Shown here piece by piece: positions 5,296 through 5,635 of a stretch of DNA of 5,635 nucleotides. The DNA comes from Abditibacteriales bacterium (lineage in GTDB: Bacteria > Armatimonadota > Abditibacteriia > Abditibacteriales > JANWYM01). Under the pieces are notes generated by a model that made no database searches, had not been told where the DNA came from, and saw only the letters and a program-made list of their open reading frames with translations. A program made the translations under genes and the position numbers. How positions within the stretch are numbered: position 1 is the first letter of the stretch; every line of letters starts with the position of its first letter. Location of the stretch: positions 1 to 5,635 of the forward strand of contig JANWYM010000305.1 of assembly GCA_025055355.1 (NCBI GenBank), in the 5' to 3' direction.

Positions 5296-5370
5296 CTGTT
5301 CACGGACGGCACGGATAACACGGATTACTTGGTGCAGCCACCCAACTCAATCCGTGCCATCCGTGAACAG
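5296..5370. repeat. Inverted repeat with 21-bp arms before the hydrolase start codon
   Basis: The arms 5296-5316 and 5350-5370 are reverse complements at 20 of 21 positions (core GTTCACGGA-GGCACGGAT) around a 33-nt loop that contains a further ACACGGATT. The repeat fills most of the 85-nt gap: it starts 4 nt after the GxxExxY stop codon and ends 6 nt before the hydrolase ATG. No T-run follows on the minus strand. It resembles dispersed CACGGAT-type repeats of many bacterial genomes rather than a dedicated terminator. It could nevertheless hinder ribosome access to the hydrolase start. Confidence 0.85.
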
Positions 5371-5374
5371 CGCG

Positions 5375-5635
5375 TCACTTTGGTCGCTCTTGTCCCTCCT
5401 TCAACCGGTCGGGGACAAAAAGCCATTGGTGGTTCACACGATATGGTTTGGGGTCTGGAGGTGGAAAGATATGGCGGAAGTCCAGACTGCGTCGCCCGCA
5501 GTCAATCAGCAACCCGATGGGCAATCCTGTCATTGCCAAATCAGAGATAACCTGCGATAAGTCGGCTGCTAACCCGCGTTGATAGATTTCCTCCGAATAG
5601 CCCAGCCTCAGCCGCCGGTGCAACGCCATCGCTGC
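5375..5635 (-). pseudogene. GxxExxY-family protein lacking its central core (5' end beyond right edge)
   Basis: The family is named for its N-terminal motif, present here as GYSEEIY in AAMALHRRLRLGYSEEIYQR, which aligns with the usual AA-x-E-VHR-x-LG-x-G-x-x-E-x-x-Y start. The frame is open at the window edge, and the family alignment suggests the true start lies a few residues further upstream; an ATG at 5629 is internal or alternative. Directly after YQRGLAADL the protein jumps to SQVISDLAMTGLPIGLLI and DCGRRSLDFRHIFPP, which match the family's C-terminal Q-x-x-x-Y-L-x-x-T-G-x-x-x-GLL-x-NFG-x-x-x-L-x-x-R-I. The middle part, normally carrying the D...E-x-K (PD-(D/E)XK-like) strand residues, is absent, so roughly half of a normal protein of about 125 residues is missing. 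A Pro-rich tail of about 28 residues ends at TGA 5375-5377. It is probably an in-frame deletion remnant, though a small functional variant cannot be excluded. Confidence 0.6.

Noticed and set aside
5296..5370. Insertion-sequence end or transposon
   Set aside because: The inverted repeat encloses only 33 nt, no transposase is present, and no target-site duplication was recognised.
4714..5550. Plus-strand 278-codon open frame opposite the hydrolase
   Set aside because: It is an antisense shadow of the hydrolase gene; its translation shows no recognisable domain and runs across an inverted repeat.
1..5635. tRNA, rRNA or other structural RNA genes
   Set aside because: No cloverleaf-like pattern or rRNA-like segment was noticed on either strand; the noncoding gaps are short and contain only the hairpins and promoter listed.

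Overview
The window is a stretch of bacterial chromosome in which every supported gene lies on the minus strand. In the direction of transcription (right to left) the order is: the 3' end of a GxxExxY-family gene (5635-5375), an alkaline-phosphatase-superfamily hydrolase annotated by fold as a sulfatase (5289-3892), a probable transcription boundary (weak terminator plus a strong promoter), then rpsF (S6), ssb, rpsR (S18) and the 5' two thirds of mfd (transcription-repair coupling factor), which runs off the left edge. The rpsF-ssb-rpsR order is the classic bacterial ribosomal/replication operon. Here rplI does not follow rpsR and mfd does. The sequence is GC-rich by eye. The gene order, the GxxExxY gene, the sulfatase-fold enzyme and the load of dispersed palindromic repeats suggest a deep-branching or candidate-phylum bacterium. 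Armatimonadota or a neighbouring lineage is a guess only; nothing in the window fixes the taxonomy.

Functionally, rpsF, ssb and rpsR form one unit. A near-consensus extended -10 promoter (TG-G-TATAAT) lies upstream of a roughly 115-nt leader that contains a long hairpin. A very good Shine-Dalgarno then places the S6 start at a TTG codon. Spacers are 41 nt (rpsF-ssb), 50 nt (ssb-rpsR, containing a perfect 13-bp hairpin) and 107 nt (rpsR-mfd, containing two 8-bp hairpins). The hydrolase and the GxxExxY remnant form a separate upstream pair divided by an 85-nt gap that is mostly a long inverted repeat.

The most notable content is repeats that sit inside coding sequences without breaking them. 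(1) mfd contains seven consecutive 42-bp palindromic units (887-1180), which add a 98-residue run of 14-residue repeats of the PTTPLLTKEGPGEV type in the UvrB-homology region. (2) A different, roughly 55-bp imperfect palindrome occurs once in mfd (1885-1938) and once in the hydrolase (4596-4651), in the same orientation and the same reading frame. It encodes GVH(A/E)PHEPM in both proteins, each time in a predicted loop. (3) A 21-bp-arm inverted repeat abuts the hydrolase start codon. Together these look like small palindromic elements that tolerate insertion into genes, comparable in principle to the Rickettsia palindromic elements. Further points are a Thr in place of the catalytic Cys/Ser of the sulfatase-fold enzyme, a GxxExxY protein that lacks its central nuclease-like core, and a long acidic Pro/Glu-rich N-terminal extension on S6.
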